Part shown: in pieces, positions 45,701 to 58,345 of the stretch | Position numbering within the stretch: position 1 is the first letter of the stretch | Layout: the number at the start of each line of letters is the position of its first letter | Origin: Panagrolaimus kolymaensis | Lineage: Eukaryota; Nematoda; Chromadorea; Rhabditida; Panagrolaimidae | Direction of reading: 5' to 3' | Assembly (NCBI GenBank): GCA_028622995.1 | Contig: JAJQJQ010000020.1 | Span: forward strand, 1,364,001 to 1,428,000 | DNA length: 64,000 bases | Made by a program: the position numbers and the translations under genes | The notes under the pieces: model-generated | Database searches by the model: none | Told to the model about the DNA's origin: nothing | The model's input: the letters and a program-made list of their open reading frames with translations, nothing else

Positions 45701-48700
45701 AAAGAAAAATCTATTTAGAAAGCGATCAAGGCCAAAATATTCATCCATCTCTATTTTTTTCTTTTTCTGAAATCATAAAAAATTGCGCCAAATGTTTTTT
45801 TTTGTATCCCATTGAAAAAAGAAAAAAATTGAAATGTGATATTATTTTTTCCAGGGTCAAAAATTATAATAATAAAATAAAAACGCATATGGCGCGAAGC
45901 AAAAAGCCCAAGGCCATGAAAAAACTCATACAAAAAAAACTAAACTAACCATCACGAGACATGCCAACTGCCACGCATTTTTTTAATCGACAATATTGGC
46001 ATCGATTTCGATTATTTCGAACGATGGCACATTGTTGAGATTTACTGCAAGGGCGATAACTAATTTTTTGTTGAATTGATCTTCGAAAAAATCCTTTGCA
46101 TCCTTCTAAAAAAAATAATTAAAAATTAAAAATCAAATTGGAAAAATATTTGAAATTAATCTCCGATCTTTGAGATGCATACTTTAAGAAGCGAGTTGGA
46201 AAAGTAAAAGAAAACTCACCACATGCAAAAACGCCATAATGAAATCCCGATGCGGAGTCTGAACAAACGACGCATAAAAGTCCACTTCGAATATTTCCAT
46301 CATTCGACGAAGATTCTAAAAAAATAACAAAACAATTAAAAATAAATCACACAACAACAAAAACAAAAAATTAGGCCAAAAAACAACTATTAAATTATTT
46401 ATTTTGACATTGACCTGATATTGAAGATATTTGGTCCCGCTGTGTAAAAAAAGAAAACAATATTTTAGTTTACGTCGAAGAACAAAATAATAACAAAAAT
46501 TTTAATGTGGAACAACAAAAGCTATTTTTCTTCTATAAATAAAGACGTAAATATGATAATACGGTGTTATAAGCTGAGGATGAAGAAAATACGTTTTTTC
46601 GTTCACAAAGGTTAAAATATTAAATCTTAAAGAAGGCAAGAAGAGAAAGAATCTAATGAGATCTTAAATTTTTTCATTCTGTACTACTTGGTTGGTAATA
46701 AATTGTATTGAAAGCTTTGTAGTGGTTTAAGAAGGAAGGTACAATGTCACTTGGTAAATACCTACTTACTACTTTTTAACATTCTCGGGAAAAAAAGATG
46801 AACAAAAGAATACGTTTGTTTTGTGTAAAAGAAAAAAAAAGTATTACGGTTCACAGCGCAATCATTTTCAATCAAAGGCGGAGTAGAAATGGACAAGCTC
46901 AATCGCGTTGATAGACCAAAGGAAGGCAAAGAGAAAGGGGAAAACCAAAAGAAACCATGAAATTTTTGATTTTTTTAGAGATTTTTGATAGTTAATGCCT
47001 TATTTAAAAATCTGGAATGGGTTTTAAGAAAAAGTGTTGAAAGGGCGTTTTTAAGTTAGGTAATTATCTATCTTTTCGTACAAACAAATTTCAATTTGAT
47101 AAAGAAATGAAAAAATGGCTCTGGACTAACTTTTTGCAAATTTGGGGAAAAAACGCGTTTATTTTGCTATCTCATTCATTTGGTCCACTATTAAAAATAA
47201 AGGAATTGGTTTTTAAGGAAAAGTGTTGAAAGGGCGTTTGTAAGTTAGATTCTAAGCTACAATTTCGTACAAACAAATTTTAATTTCATAAAGAAATAAA
47301 AAAATGGCTCTGGACTAACTTTTTTGCTACATTTGATGCATCAAAACTACACCTCGAGATGCCTTAAAATTTTGATTCTTTTGCTTAAACATATCTCTCA
47401 GATACTCTTTAGTCGTATATCAAAGTCATTAATAGTAAAAAATATTATTTGCATCTTCAAATTAGTAACTTTATGGCCGAGAAGAAAAAAGGTAATATTG
47501 CTTTCATAAAAAAAAGTCATTGCTTTTGCCTTTGTTTGGCATTTTGGCAACATGCAAAAGGGATCGTCAGCTTGGTCGTTTCTACTCCGCCATGATTGCG
47601 CTGTGGGTTGCAAGCTTAATTTTTATACTTTTCTTCTTTTTTTTGTTGTTGCTAACTATCGTAATTTTTGCTTTTTCTATAAAAAAAAAAAGACAGTAGA
47701 GGTCCATGAATCGCAAAAGTTCTCTACTGTAAAGCTTGTCTCAAATTAAAAAGCGTTGTTAAAACTTTCTCACATTTCCAAACAAAATTTTTTAAGTACT
47801 ACGGTTTCTTTACTATTCAGATTCTTTTAATTATTAAGCTGTGTCTTTTTAAGAAAATGATGTGAGAAGAATAAAACAGTAATATCGTAGCCTACTTACA
47901 TTAAATATTTTTAAAAAAAGTGATGAGAAACATAGTGGCTTAATTTTTTCATCAGTAAAATCTGACGGCAAAAAAATAATAATTAAATTTTTAAAACCAA
48001 AATATTAATAAAATAACGCCTATAAAATAAAAAAGAAAGATTTTAGAAGCTTAAAATTTTTTTATACCGTAATTTTTTGAATTTCTGTATAAAAAGAGTT
48101 CCTGATGATAAAAAATAATTTTTCTTGTTTATAAATGTTGATTAAATTATTTTTGCGTTTGGATATTTTAAGGATTACCATCATATTTGCAATATTTACA
48201 TTTTTTGATATTTTAAAAGCAACAAAGTACTTGGCCAACTTTTGATTTTTTTGAGAGAATAAAAACACACTTTTCAATTTAAAAAAGTTTTCAACCATAA
48301 AAAATCAATGTGAAAGTTGTTGTGTGGGAAATTAAAATTGAAAATCACAACGACCATGACCTGATTGACAATTGCTTCAACAAAAAAATACACACATACT
48401 TTCTCGTTACAATTTGAAAAAAAATTATGATGATGTTTTTTGGATTATTAAACTTTCACCCTTGCATTTACTGTCGAATCATTTTTTTAATCCCAGAAAA
48501 ACTTTTTACCCAAAAAATCTACTTTGAAACACGATAGGGTATGTTGGTAGTGTTTTCTCTTCTCTTTTTTGAACTTGGAAGAAAAGGAAAGAAAAATCGA
48601 AAGGAAAAAAAATTGAAGAAGTGTGTCTCATTTTTTCCATTTCTGGGCCACTTGGCCTCGACCTGATTTGGATTTTCTTGTACTCCGACGAAAAGCTTCT

Positions 48701-50103
48701 TTTCACTAGGTCAATCAAGGGCCGCGGCCTCACTATTTTTTTCTTGGCTGCAGAAGATTTTCGATGTTTTAGGTTCTCGTCCTTTAAGTAAAAAATCGAA
48801 AGCAATAAGGAAAAGAAGATCAATGAATAAAAAAAAATTAATAACCCCTTCTTAAAGTTAAAAGCAAAAAAGAAAATGAGTCAACAAGATATTTTTTTAT
48901 ATTTAAGATCAATGGTCAGGGTCGCGCATCTCTCCTTGCATCCATTTATCCTGAATCATCCTTTTCGTTTTGTTTGTTTGAATGTTGTTGATCAAATTTG
49001 AATTTGAAAAACAAGGCAAGAAAGAAAGAACAAATCTAGGCCAAAGTTGTTTTTGAAAATACCAGTTTTGAAATAAAAATTTTTTTTAATGGCAACGAAA
49101 AAGTTTCATTGACCCTAAGGCTAAAGAAGACAGGGTAAAAATAGGCGTTCCGAATTGAAACGACGATAGACTTTGGCCATATAAAAAATAAACATTAAAA
49201 AGTAAAAGTAGTAACCAAATTGTATAGATTCCTTATTGTTCCCTTTTCTTTTGCAAAAAAAAAAAGAGAAATGAATTTAAATCAAGGTCAAAGACACAAC
49301 AGATGCAAAAAGACAAAAAAAAATTTTCTGCCTCAGGGATAAACTGGATAACGAAGAAAGAGAGAAAGAGAAAAGGATCTGGGTCGTCGCCAAAAGGACT
49401 TTAAAAAAATTCCGGTTTTGATTCATTCTAGACAATCTTCCGGGATATATCTGTATTTTCTTTAAGAAAAAGTGAAGGAAAAGAAAAACTTACTGCAATC
49501 ATCTTTGGATGTTCCATCACTAGATGTATCACTTGAAGTTACAAGATTTGTAAGTGCAATAGTAAGAAATGAATCCGAATTTGTTGTTGTTGTTGAAGTT
49601 GAAGTTAGTTGTGGGAGTGAATGAGGCATAGTGGAAGGGGAAGGTTGAGATGGGAATGGAGTTCGAAATGCCGAATGATATGCATCTGATTGAAGGGCTG
49701 CTGCAGCTTGAACGGCAGCCATGTATGATTGAACCAGGCACGAAGATGATGGCATGGATGCCGATGTTGCAGCGGCAGATGTGGAAGTTGAAGCTGCTTC
49801 AGGTGGAAGGGCAGCTTCAGAACCGCTAATAAATGACATCAAATGATTGGATGGGGCTGCTTCAGCCAAAGCTGCTGTAGGAAGTCCACAATTTGCATCA
49901 ATCACCGCAGTGGTTGGAGAAATTTTAATAAATCCAAATGGCATTGAATTTGACGAAGATGATGATGAAGAATGGGGCGGTATTGACAGTGATGGTAAAT
50001 TATTCATTGAAGTTGAAGTTCCCGATGTTGATGTTTGTTGTTGTTGATTTGAAGAAGCTTGAAGATGCGGCAAAAGTTGTTGCATCAATGTTAGCGTATC
50101 CAT
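42789..50103 (-). CDS. E75/Rev-erb-type nuclear hormone receptor
   Basis: Five exons read downward: 49494..50103, 46220..46315, 45950..46105, 43791..44894 and 42789..43192, giving 789 aa. The first exon is Ser/Thr/Ala-rich (A/B domain). The DNA-binding domain spans about residues 217-285: [21 protein letters not shown]-box [10 protein letters not shown], then [17 protein letters not shown]. The adjoining [20 protein letters not shown] is the hallmark of the E75/Rev-erb/SEX-1/NHR-85 group. The ligand-binding region follows in exon 4 ([20 protein letters not shown], then [20 protein letters not shown]) with an Asn-rich insert. The tail contains [10 protein letters not shown]. These receptors repress from RORE-type sites and act in developmental timing and molting in worms (family knowledge). 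Orthology to nhr-85 or sex-1 is not decided here. Intron 1 is 3.2 kb. The stop codon overlaps that of the convergent GPCR gene. Confidence 0.95.
45479..45491. promoter_or_regulatory. Candidate nuclear receptor half-site in intron 3 of the receptor gene
   Basis: The sequence GTTACAAGGTCACC contains an AAGGTCA half-site of the kind bound by monomeric Rev-erb/E75 or FTZ-F1-type receptors. A second AAGGTCA occurs near 49284 in intron 1 (ATCAAGGTCAAAG). Autoregulation is plausible for this family but is inference; a 7-bp word can occur by chance. Confidence 0.25.
46851..47612. mobile_element. Inverted-repeat-flanked element in nuclear receptor intron 1
   Basis: The left end has CACAGCGCAATCAT then GGCGGAGTAGAAA; the right end carries its imperfect reverse complement (TTTCTACTCCGCC then ATGATTGCGCTGTG). 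Inside are two direct repeats of about 130 bp, 47012..47140 and 47202..47334, sharing AAGTGTTGAAAGGGCGTTT and ATGGCTCTGGACTAACTTTT. No transposase is present. This looks like a non-autonomous DNA element with an internal duplication; target duplication not resolved. Confidence 0.55.
47613..49493. other. Distal part of nuclear receptor intron 1
   Basis: AT-rich intron sequence downstream of the first coding exon in gene orientation. Apart from the AAGGTCA word near 49284 I see no exon, RNA or repeat that I can support. Confidence 0.45.
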
Positions 50104-52196
50104 GATCCTACAATGAAATAATCACCGTATACTTTAATATACCTGAAAAACGACAAAATTATGCACGTCGTCTGCCAGTCTTAAAAAAACAAGAACAAGA
50201 AAACAATAATCATTAAAAAAAAGTGAAACGAAATAATAATAAAAAAAATATGGCACAAAGTAATGATGTGATCCTTGGGGGCAGTTAGTGGTAAACGAAA
50301 AGAAAGGGAAGAAAAAAAAGAGGAGAAAAAGGAGGGGTGCGCAGAAGGAGAAGAAGAAGAAAAAAAGAGTGTCAATTTTTGGGTCGAGTGCGCTTGGTGG
50401 TCGACAACGGCGACGTCGTTGTCGCGCTACTACGACCGCCTTCTTTTAATTTTCGGAGTGATTGTTCGCTTTCTTTTTTTACTAATAATACTACGTTATA
50501 TATACATATATATACATACATAGAGGGCAACAAGTAAAAAAATTCAAATCGAAAGATAGGTTAGTCTTTTTCAAAAAATTTTTTAAAAAAATGAAAGTAA
50601 TCAAAAAAGCACCCATTCACTCACTCTTCTTCTTTTTTTTACTCTTCGACCTTCTGAAGCCATGAACGACAACGTCGACGCGATAATATTATTTTGCGTG
50701 GTAGTGATGTGCGTCGGAAGAAAGGGAAGAAGAAGGTAGGTAGGTTTCAAGGCCATTTTAATGAGAAAAAAAAGCTTTTCTTTCCCTGGTATGTTTTTTG
50801 TATGAAAAAAAAAAATTAGTGCTATTTTTTTAACACACGTTTTTTATATATGTATTATTATGGTAAAGAATAAAAAATAGAAAAGGTAACGACCATTGAA
50901 AAGTAAAAAAAAAAACTACTTCAATGTATAAATGTAAAAAAAGGTTGAATGATTTCGAGGTCAACACTTTTCTTTTTTTCTACCCACAAAAAATAAATAT
51001 ATGGCATTATTTTGATGCTGTCTAATTGGAAAAAAAAAGTTTGAACGAACGATTGAAATCGAGAATTAGAAAAAAATGAGTTCGTTCCATTTCCCCGCTT
51101 TTTTTACTTTATTCTGCTGTGTTAGTTGTAAGCCGATTAACCATCACTATTTTAGGGTGTTTCAGTACTCATGTTTTACAAAATAAAAAAAAACACAATA
51201 AAAAATGGATAATTTATGAATGTAAATTACAAAACAGAAAAAAAAAATAATCATAGAAAAAATGTTCAAAAAAAGATAATTAAAACACAGTTTTTTTTTT
51301 GAAGTCATTCCCTTAAAAAGTATTACAAAAAAACAAAACAGTTTGGGTATTTATTAAATTATTAAAAGTATATATATTAAATTAATAAACGATAATTAAT
51401 TATCACAGTGACCTTGTTAAAAAATTTACAAAATTAAAACCCGTCCATAAATTAATAATTAGAATAAATTAAGACAAATGTCGTTAAAAAGAAAAAGTTT
51501 GAATCCAATTGCAATTGCACCAAAGAAGAAAAAAAAGATTGAAAGAAGAAACTGAAAAATTTGATAGTTTTTACGCCGCTTTTAAATCCTAAAACTAGCC
51601 CAAAAAAATAAAACGATAGTCATCATCATCATCAAAATGCGGGGAAATAAGGTTATGTTTTTTTCTGATTTCTTTTTTGGTGAAAATAACAAACAACAAA
51701 ATTGAAAAAAAAATAATGGAAAGTAAAAAAAAAGATAGAGAAAAGGTTAACCCAAATATCCTTTCACAGCCAAGGTGATGAGAGAGAGAGTTTCAAAAAA
51801 ATCATGCTTTTTTTATTCTTGGCTGTTGTTTCCGCCGTCAAGGTTAAAAAACATTTCAAAATCCTTTCTTCTTTTTTTAAACTTTTGCTTTTTTGGTTAA
51901 TGTTTTTGGAATTTAAAAAAGATAAATACATTTAAAGACTTAAAGATCTGTATTTACAAATTTCCAAATATAATAAGAAAAAGATAGAGAAACAATTTGA
52001 TTAGGTCAAAAAACAACAACGAAAAAAAACGGAGAAATGAATCAAAGATGAAAAAAATTCGCCGCATTTTTTTGAATCATTCTTCTGTTGCCTTGAGTTT
52101 TGATTAAATCCAAAGTTCTTGATTGCCTCAATTTTTTATTATTATTAATAAATTATTTTATTTCAATTCCATGGTTAAGCCCCGTTTTATTTTTAT
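50104..52196. other. Intergenic region upstream of the nuclear receptor and 3' of the SLC35F gene
   Basis: About 2.1 kb, AT-rich, with purine-rich tracts near 50290-50370 and a GC-richer patch around 50390-50450 (GTCGACAACGGCGACGTCGT). This is the expected promoter region of the receptor on the minus strand. Open frames are low complexity; no gene supported. Confidence 0.5.
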
Positions 52197-53968
52197 TCAT
52201 AATTGATCCTCTGCATCATTATTTGTTATTAAATTTGCTGATTCAATTCCTCCACTATTGGTTCGAATTTTAATTTTTGATTTAGATTTATTTCCTTCAT
52301 TGGTATTTTGAATTAAAGCTGCACCAGCAAATGAGATCATAATAGGAATTGATGCTAATATTTGAGGAAAAGATGGATTTTGACCACGTAAAATTGAATC
52401 GGCTGCGAACGAGAGCGGAATACTCAACGTTAGTGATATCGAACTCATTAAGGACGATGTAAGCTCTGTAGCCCAAATCCATAAATAATCAGCAAATATT
52501 GATCCAATTAAACCATTAAGAACTACAAAAGTCATTTGTTCTTGTGTTGGCCATGGAAGTTGTGGCTCTATTTTTGTATAATGTGCTATTATAATTAATG
52601 GAGTACATGCAAATACAGAGAAAAATCCCATCGTGCCTGAAGAAAATAAAAATAAAATTCAAAGCAGTTAAAAAAAAGCTTACCAAACATAAGTGAACGA
52701 TCAACTTTACTATGATTTCCAGTCATTGATGAAAATGAATGAAGAAAAGCTGCATAACAAAATGCAGAAACAAGAGAAAGTATTAAACCATAACTCGATC
52801 CACTAAGCTCTGATATAAGTGCCACACCACAAAGATTTAGTAAAACAAGAAATAATTTTAAGTATGAAAATCTATCGGAACTTCTTTTAGGTGATAATGC
52901 GCCAAAAATAAGTACAAACAACGATGATGACGATGATATAAGAGTTACAAATGATACGTCATCAAATACTAATGCACCTTGATATGATGTTGAAGATAAA
53001 AACCACTAAAAAGGAAGAGTTCATTTAGCTATTTTTAAATTGAAAACGACGCCAAAAAAATGAATTCTAATTTTAAAAAAAACTATGAGTTGCTATAACA
53101 TTTAAAGCCTGCTTATAAAATACAAAGCTTACCAGCGGAGCAAACATAAACATATAAGTTAAAAATGGCGATGATGAACAATTATCACATGGTCCAACGG
53201 TTCGATTATAAGAAAATCGTGCAAGACGAGCTTCAAATGCAATGGAAGCAGGCATCCTTCGAACTTCACGAACTAAAGCAAATTTTACTCGACGAGTTTT
53301 ATCTCGAACTTTATCAACCAATGATTTTTTAGAATCCACACCTTCTGATGATGGTGGAGGCGGTGGTGAAAATTTATCTTTTTCTGTAAATGAACCAAAT
53401 CCATCATTTTCATTTTCATTATCATCAAAAAGTGAAATGGGTTTTAATGGATGCGTTGTTGTTGGTGGTAGTTCACTTTCAGTATCAGTGAAATGAATAG
53501 GTTCAAATTCAGCTGCAGTCTAAAGAAAAAAGGGGTTTAACGAAAATGGATAAAGCAAATGAAAAAAAGAAGCTTACAAGGCTTTCAATTTCAAAGCTAT
53601 CACTTTCTGAATCAGAATCCTCCAATTTTGAATAATTTTTATCTTTCTTTTCATCATTTTTTAAGCAAGATTTAATTAGAAATAAGCAAAACATTAATGA
53701 TTTAATATAAGTTGTAAAAAATGGTCTTTCAAAATGTAAATCAGAAAATAAATATCGAGTGCTTTCTGCAGAACCAACCTAAAAAATCAAAAATACATTA
53801 AACAATATTTTTTAAGAAAAAATTTAAAGTAAAGGCACAAACCCAAACAAAATTAACAACTAATAAAAGTAAAATTCCAGATAATCTTTTTCCTGAAGTT
53901 GTTAGACCCTTCTTGGGTGGTCGATGAGTTTTATTTTGTTCAGCCAATGATGGGTCTCCATCGACCAT
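52197..53968 (-). CDS. SLC35F5-like drug/metabolite-family transporter
   Basis: Five exons read downward: 53843..53968, 53578..53778, 53133..53519, 52684..53005 and 52197..52636, giving 491 aa. TM1 is RLSGILLLLVVNFVWVGSAE. A long Ser/Glu/Asp-rich cytoplasmic insert follows, with SPPPPPSSEG. The EamA-like half is in exons 4-5: WFLSSTSYQGALVFDDVSFV, SSSSSLFVLIFGALSPKRSS, GVALISELSGSSYG, then VVLNGLIGSIFADYLWIWAT and LTSSLMSSISLTLSIPLSFA, which match human SLC35F5 (NGLIGTVLSEFLWLW, LTIPLSIIAD). About ten TM helices are expected. SLC35F members are orphan or thiamine-type transporters; the substrate here is unknown. A CACTTAG acceptor lies 9 nt before the ATG. It is the last gene of a same-strand run with FAM91 and the BTB zinc-finger gene. 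Confidence 0.92.
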
Positions 53969-54408
53969 TGCATCGGCCTAAGTGATCAATAAAAAAAAGA
54001 CCCTAAAAATGTAAACACGCTTAAAAAAGAAGCAAAAAAAAATTGTTTTAGTTAAGATATTTGGCTACTGTAATTTTTTACAGTAAATTTAATTCAAAAA
54101 AATCCAAGACGAAGCTTCCATTATATTCATTATTATTAACGATTTTTTAAAAAGCAAAAAATTAAATAAGCAAAATTACGAAATTAATAAATTAATGGTT
54201 ATTAACTGAATTATAGACTAGAATAAATTTAAAAAATATGTCGTCAAGTGAAGGAAGAATTCGATTTAAAAAGAAAGTTTTTCACAACCCCAAAAATGAG
54301 AAAGGCAAAAATCACAACATTTTTTGGTTTTTAATAAAAGAAAATAGCTTATAAAATTATTAAATAAAAAGATTGTTGATGAAAAGAGTAATAAAAAAGT
54401 ATCATGAT
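53969..54408 (-). promoter_or_regulatory. Spacer between FAM91 and SLC35F5-like genes
   Basis: 440 bp from the FAM91 stop to the next ATG, AT-rich, ending in a CACTTAG acceptor next to the start codon. Compatible with an operon spacer, though longer than most. Confidence 0.45.
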
Positions 54409-57400
54409 TCATGAACAATTAAAAACGTCAAAAGATAATCGAACTTCATTTTTATCTGGATGATATGCAACTGGATCGGTTGGTAATGGCAAAGTATTGA
54501 CATCCGCTTCAATTCCAAACTAAAAAGATTTAAAGAAAAAATGATACAAGTGTTTCTTTTTAAAAAAAGCATCAAACCTGTGAATTAAAATTTCGATATT
54601 TTGAAACAAATTTTTGTGATGATTCAATTAAATGGTGAACAGCAAATTTAACATTGTGAATACTGCAAAAAAAAAAATTGATGTTTGTTTTTTTAATATT
54701 ATAAGAACTACTGTATGTAATAAAAAAAAATAAGCATTTTCCTGATAACAAAAAAACTTCTGTTTTTTTTTTGTTGGCAAAAATGCATAATTCTAAATAT
54801 TTAAGACGGATTCTCCGACAATATTTTACTTCTGATTGTGATTTTGGTAGAGAAAAAAATTTTTTCTCTACCAAAATCTAAAAAATTCTCGGAGAACTCG
54901 TCTTAAACCTATTTATAAAAAAAGGTTTAAACCTTTAATACACAGATCCAAAAAAAATTGCAGCCGAAAAAGGAAATGTGGTTTCTACAAATCTTGCATT
55001 TTAAATACACTAATCTGTAACAAAGCTTTAAATATAAAAATATGGTATTTTTAGTAAATTGTGGTTTCCGGTTTATGTATCCAATTTTTAAAATTAATTT
55101 TTTTACTTGCGCGTGTCTCTTTTTTTTTTTTTGCGCAACCAAAAATCACAAAAATTTGTACTTTTCCAATTAAATTATTTTTTATTATCATTCCTTTTTT
55201 TGATGAACTTATTACCCTTCTTTATTAATCTTCTTTTTTATAATATATCTCGTCGAAGATTATTTCGTCCATTTGGCCTTGTACTTGCATGCTTGCTTTG
55301 ATGGATTTAAATCCAAATCCCTCTACAGTAATAAACTTATTAATATATGAGTACATATATCCATTAGACTTTAGCTACTTTTTTAGTTTTTTAAATTCAA
55401 GCAAAACAAAACTAAAAATAAACTTACTTTTCAGATGAAAGTAAATCAGCTGTAATAATTTTATTACAAATTTGTTTATTTAAATGTTCATCAAATAGCG
55501 GAGTACCAAATAAGCAATCAAATAAATGATAATCGCTAAATGATTCGCCATCATCTAATTTTTGCTTTTTTGAAACAATTTTTCTTGGATCTTTTGTTAT
55601 TGAATTACTCCATGATGCTGTGGTTGGAATAGCAAATAAACTATCGGGAGTATGAGAAGATCTTGGAGATCCAAATCTTTCTTGTTCTTTTGTTGACATC
55701 GCTGTAAGAAGAGGAGAAGATTCCGATGTATCTTTAACATCTTCAAAATCATCATTTTCTGATTCGGATTCACCATCAGAAATTGTTGTAATTGGATAAA
55801 ATGGCTTTGGATAAAACTTTTTTGGCGAATATTTTACAAGGACTATATACCCACAAAGAAGATCAAGGCTTAAAGCTTTGCGAAGTTTTTGAATGGATGG
55901 ATGATTTACAAATGCTCTCTCATCATGGCCTAATCCATTTGAATTTTTTTCATCAAAATCATCTTTAAATGAAAATGGCACATTTATTATTTCTGCATCA
56001 TCGCTTATGGCATCAGGATAACCTTGAATTAAAACTGCTGCATTTAATAAAGTTTCATTTAATGTCAATAAGGCACTTCCAGTTGGCAAAATTAAAGGTT
56101 CATGAGCTCCTGTGCTTAAAACAACTTTAGGCGAGGACCATAATAGCGGTGGAATTTGTCTAACTCGAGTTCCCATAGGAATAAAAACTGATGGAATTCC
56201 ATCTCCCACAAGTTCATACAACCATAATCTAAACCATGGTGAACCAACTTCAACGCAAGGTGTACCAAAAAATGCTACATTGCTTATAGGTGGCAAAGAA
56301 CATGCTTCAGGATTTATTGGTGCCATACCAAATATGGCTCTATATGATTTTTGTACAACCCTTTGTCGTGCATTTTTATCCAAATTTAATAATGATTCTC
56401 CTCGAATTAAATCAAGCTCATTAGAAGTTCTTAAACCTTCTATCGTGTGAAGGAGAGTTAAAGCATGCTCGGAATATCGTTGAGCTTCACCTTCAGCAAA
56501 AAATTTAACATTATGAAGTTCTTCCACAAAATTATCCACAGCTTCATCCCCTAGTTTTCCTACTTCAAATAATGTTACAGCATGGGCTTTTAAAGACTAA
56601 AATATGAATGTGAGAGTTAAAGTTCGCTTTTTTTTAATAAACTTACAGTCGACAAATTTCCCATCATTAAAAATGCTGCTAATGAAGAATCAAATAAAAA
56701 TGCAATTCTTTTATGCCCAGTGTCGCTTGTAATTGATGGAGTTGGAGTTAATGCTGAAGCAGAAATGGCAGCGGATTGATTGAGGTTATTAGATTCTGAA
56801 GGACTTTCAGATAGCGCTGAATCCAATGCATTAACAAGATCATCATCTTCATCAAATTCAGTTTGACCTGTCGAAACTAAAGATGAACTTAAATCTGTTA
56901 AATCTGTGGTGGCAGCAGCATTTTGATGATTTTTTAATAATGAATCTTTAAGAGAAATATTTGGTGAAGGATTAATTGAATTATCTGGCGATGTTTGATA
57001 CCACGAAGAATGAAGAGACATGGATTCAACACCCGTTTGCCTTTTCTTCGCAAAGCCCAATCGACAAAAAACTGATATAGCATTTTGAACTAATTCATCA
57101 TCCGTATCCAACACTTCGGAAATATCTTTAGGTGTCATTTGACCATCAAGGGTTACAAATATTTTATAAAGTAAAGTTTCAAGGAAATCACCTTGAACTC
57201 GATTCATAACAAATCCATCCAAAGTTGGAACATAAACATAATCAACATTGGTTATAGGTACTTCAAAATATACTAAACCTTTGTTATATAATGATCGAAT
57301 AAGATCTTTATCAACCGTTCCACAAATTATTGGTCCAGTATCAAGTAATTTATCAATAACTTCTTTTTCAGTTGGAGTTAAAGCCTAAAAATAAGTTAAA

Positions 57401-58108
57401 ATTTATTTAAAGTTTCAAGAAATAAATTTTACTCGAATATCGTTTTCCAAAATACATCCATCAATTATTACAAACCATGGTTCAATATGAAAATTTACTG
57501 GATGAGTTGGAAGTAATTCTCGAACATTTTTATTCCTTCTAAATAATCTTCGAGATGAACGAGATTGATTCATTAAATCGATATATTGGTTTCTACCAAT
57601 TCCTAATAATCTTACTCCATCGGCTGCAGTAAAATTTGGCAAAGAATCATAACTTTTTTCAGCTTCCATAATGTCCTAAAATAATAATTTTGTAGATGGC
57701 CGCGCCGAGTTGGTAAAGAAGGATAAAAAAAATTACAGCCAACATATTTATATAATATGTGAAAGGTGTTACACGTAAACCTTTTACAACAACATCAGAT
57801 AAATGATATGGAAATAACATGAGCTTTTTACGAGAATATGCTAATAAATTTTCATAATATTCTTCTTCATTTCTTTTAACTAATTTCACTAAAAATTAAA
57901 ATATTAAGATTTTTTATTTGTTATTCGACGATGATTTACCTAAATTTCCTTTATATCGAATTTGATTTCGAATTGAAAAATCCAATATCCTTTTATCATA
58001 TTCTTTTTGTGAATTTCCCAATGCTTGCTTTTGAGATTCAGGTAAACGAAGCCATGGAATTCTTTTTTGTATTGAATCTTCTATTTCATCTGTCGCTGTT
58101 GCTGACAT
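54409..58108 (-). CDS. FAM91-family protein (TBC1D23 / golgin adaptor)
   Basis: Seven exons read downward: 57940..58108, 57737..57888, 57433..57675, 56647..57384, 55428..56596, 54578..54662 and 54409..54519, giving 888 aa (human FAM91A1 838). The N-terminal FAM91 domain has LGNSQKEYDKRILDFSIRNQ, LFPYHLSDVVVKGLRVTPFT, EKSYDSLPNFTAADGVRLLG and FVMNRVQGDFLETLLYKIFV. The C-terminal domain has KRIAFLFDSSLAAFLMMGNL, EGEAQRYSEHALTL, YELVGDGIPSVFIPMGTRVR and NAAVLIQGYPDAI, all colinear with human FAM91A1. In mammals FAM91A1 works with WDR11 and TBC1D23 in capture of endosome-derived vesicles at the trans-Golgi (established). Intron 5 (54663..55427) contains a TTAA-flanked hairpin. Confidence 0.95.
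54800..54907. mobile_element. Small TTAA-flanked hairpin in FAM91 intron 5
   Basis: An inverted repeat: TTTAAGACGGATTCTCCGA on the left against TCGGAGAACTCGTCTTAAA on the right, with a perfect inner stem GATTTTGGTAGAGAAAAA / TTTTTCTCTACCAAAATC. TTAA occurs at 54801..54804 and 54903..54906, so it may be another TTAA palindromic MITE, about 100 bp, with termini unlike the two larger ones. Confidence 0.6.
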
Positions 58109-58345
58109 TCCTCTCCTCCTCCCGTATTATTTTTTTTTATATTGCTGCCGCTAAAAACCACAAGAAGCAAAAGGCTTTAATTAAATCGTTAAATTGAAAT
58201 TTAAAAAAAAATAATCAAAGGATCCATTTTAGAAACCTTTAAATTTTGAAAGCAAAGATAAAATGAAAAGCAAATTCTCTTCTTTTTTGTAAAACTATAT
58301 AACAAAAATTTAATAAATAAATAAGATATGTATTCAAAGTTTTTT
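58109..58345 (-). promoter_or_regulatory. Spacer between BTB zinc-finger gene and FAM91
   Basis: 237 bp between the stop at 58346 and the FAM91 ATG at 58108, AT-rich. Close spacing suggests an operon. No classical T-rich AG acceptor lies immediately before the FAM91 ATG; the nearest sequence is purine-rich (GGGAGGAGGAGAGGA). Confidence 0.45.

Noticed and set aside
46415..46439. A 25-nt candidate micro-exon between receptor exons 1 and 2 (ACACAG ... CAG|gtca)
   Set aside because: Including it shifts the frame and gives a stop shortly into the DNA-binding exon; exon 1 joins exon 2 in frame without it.
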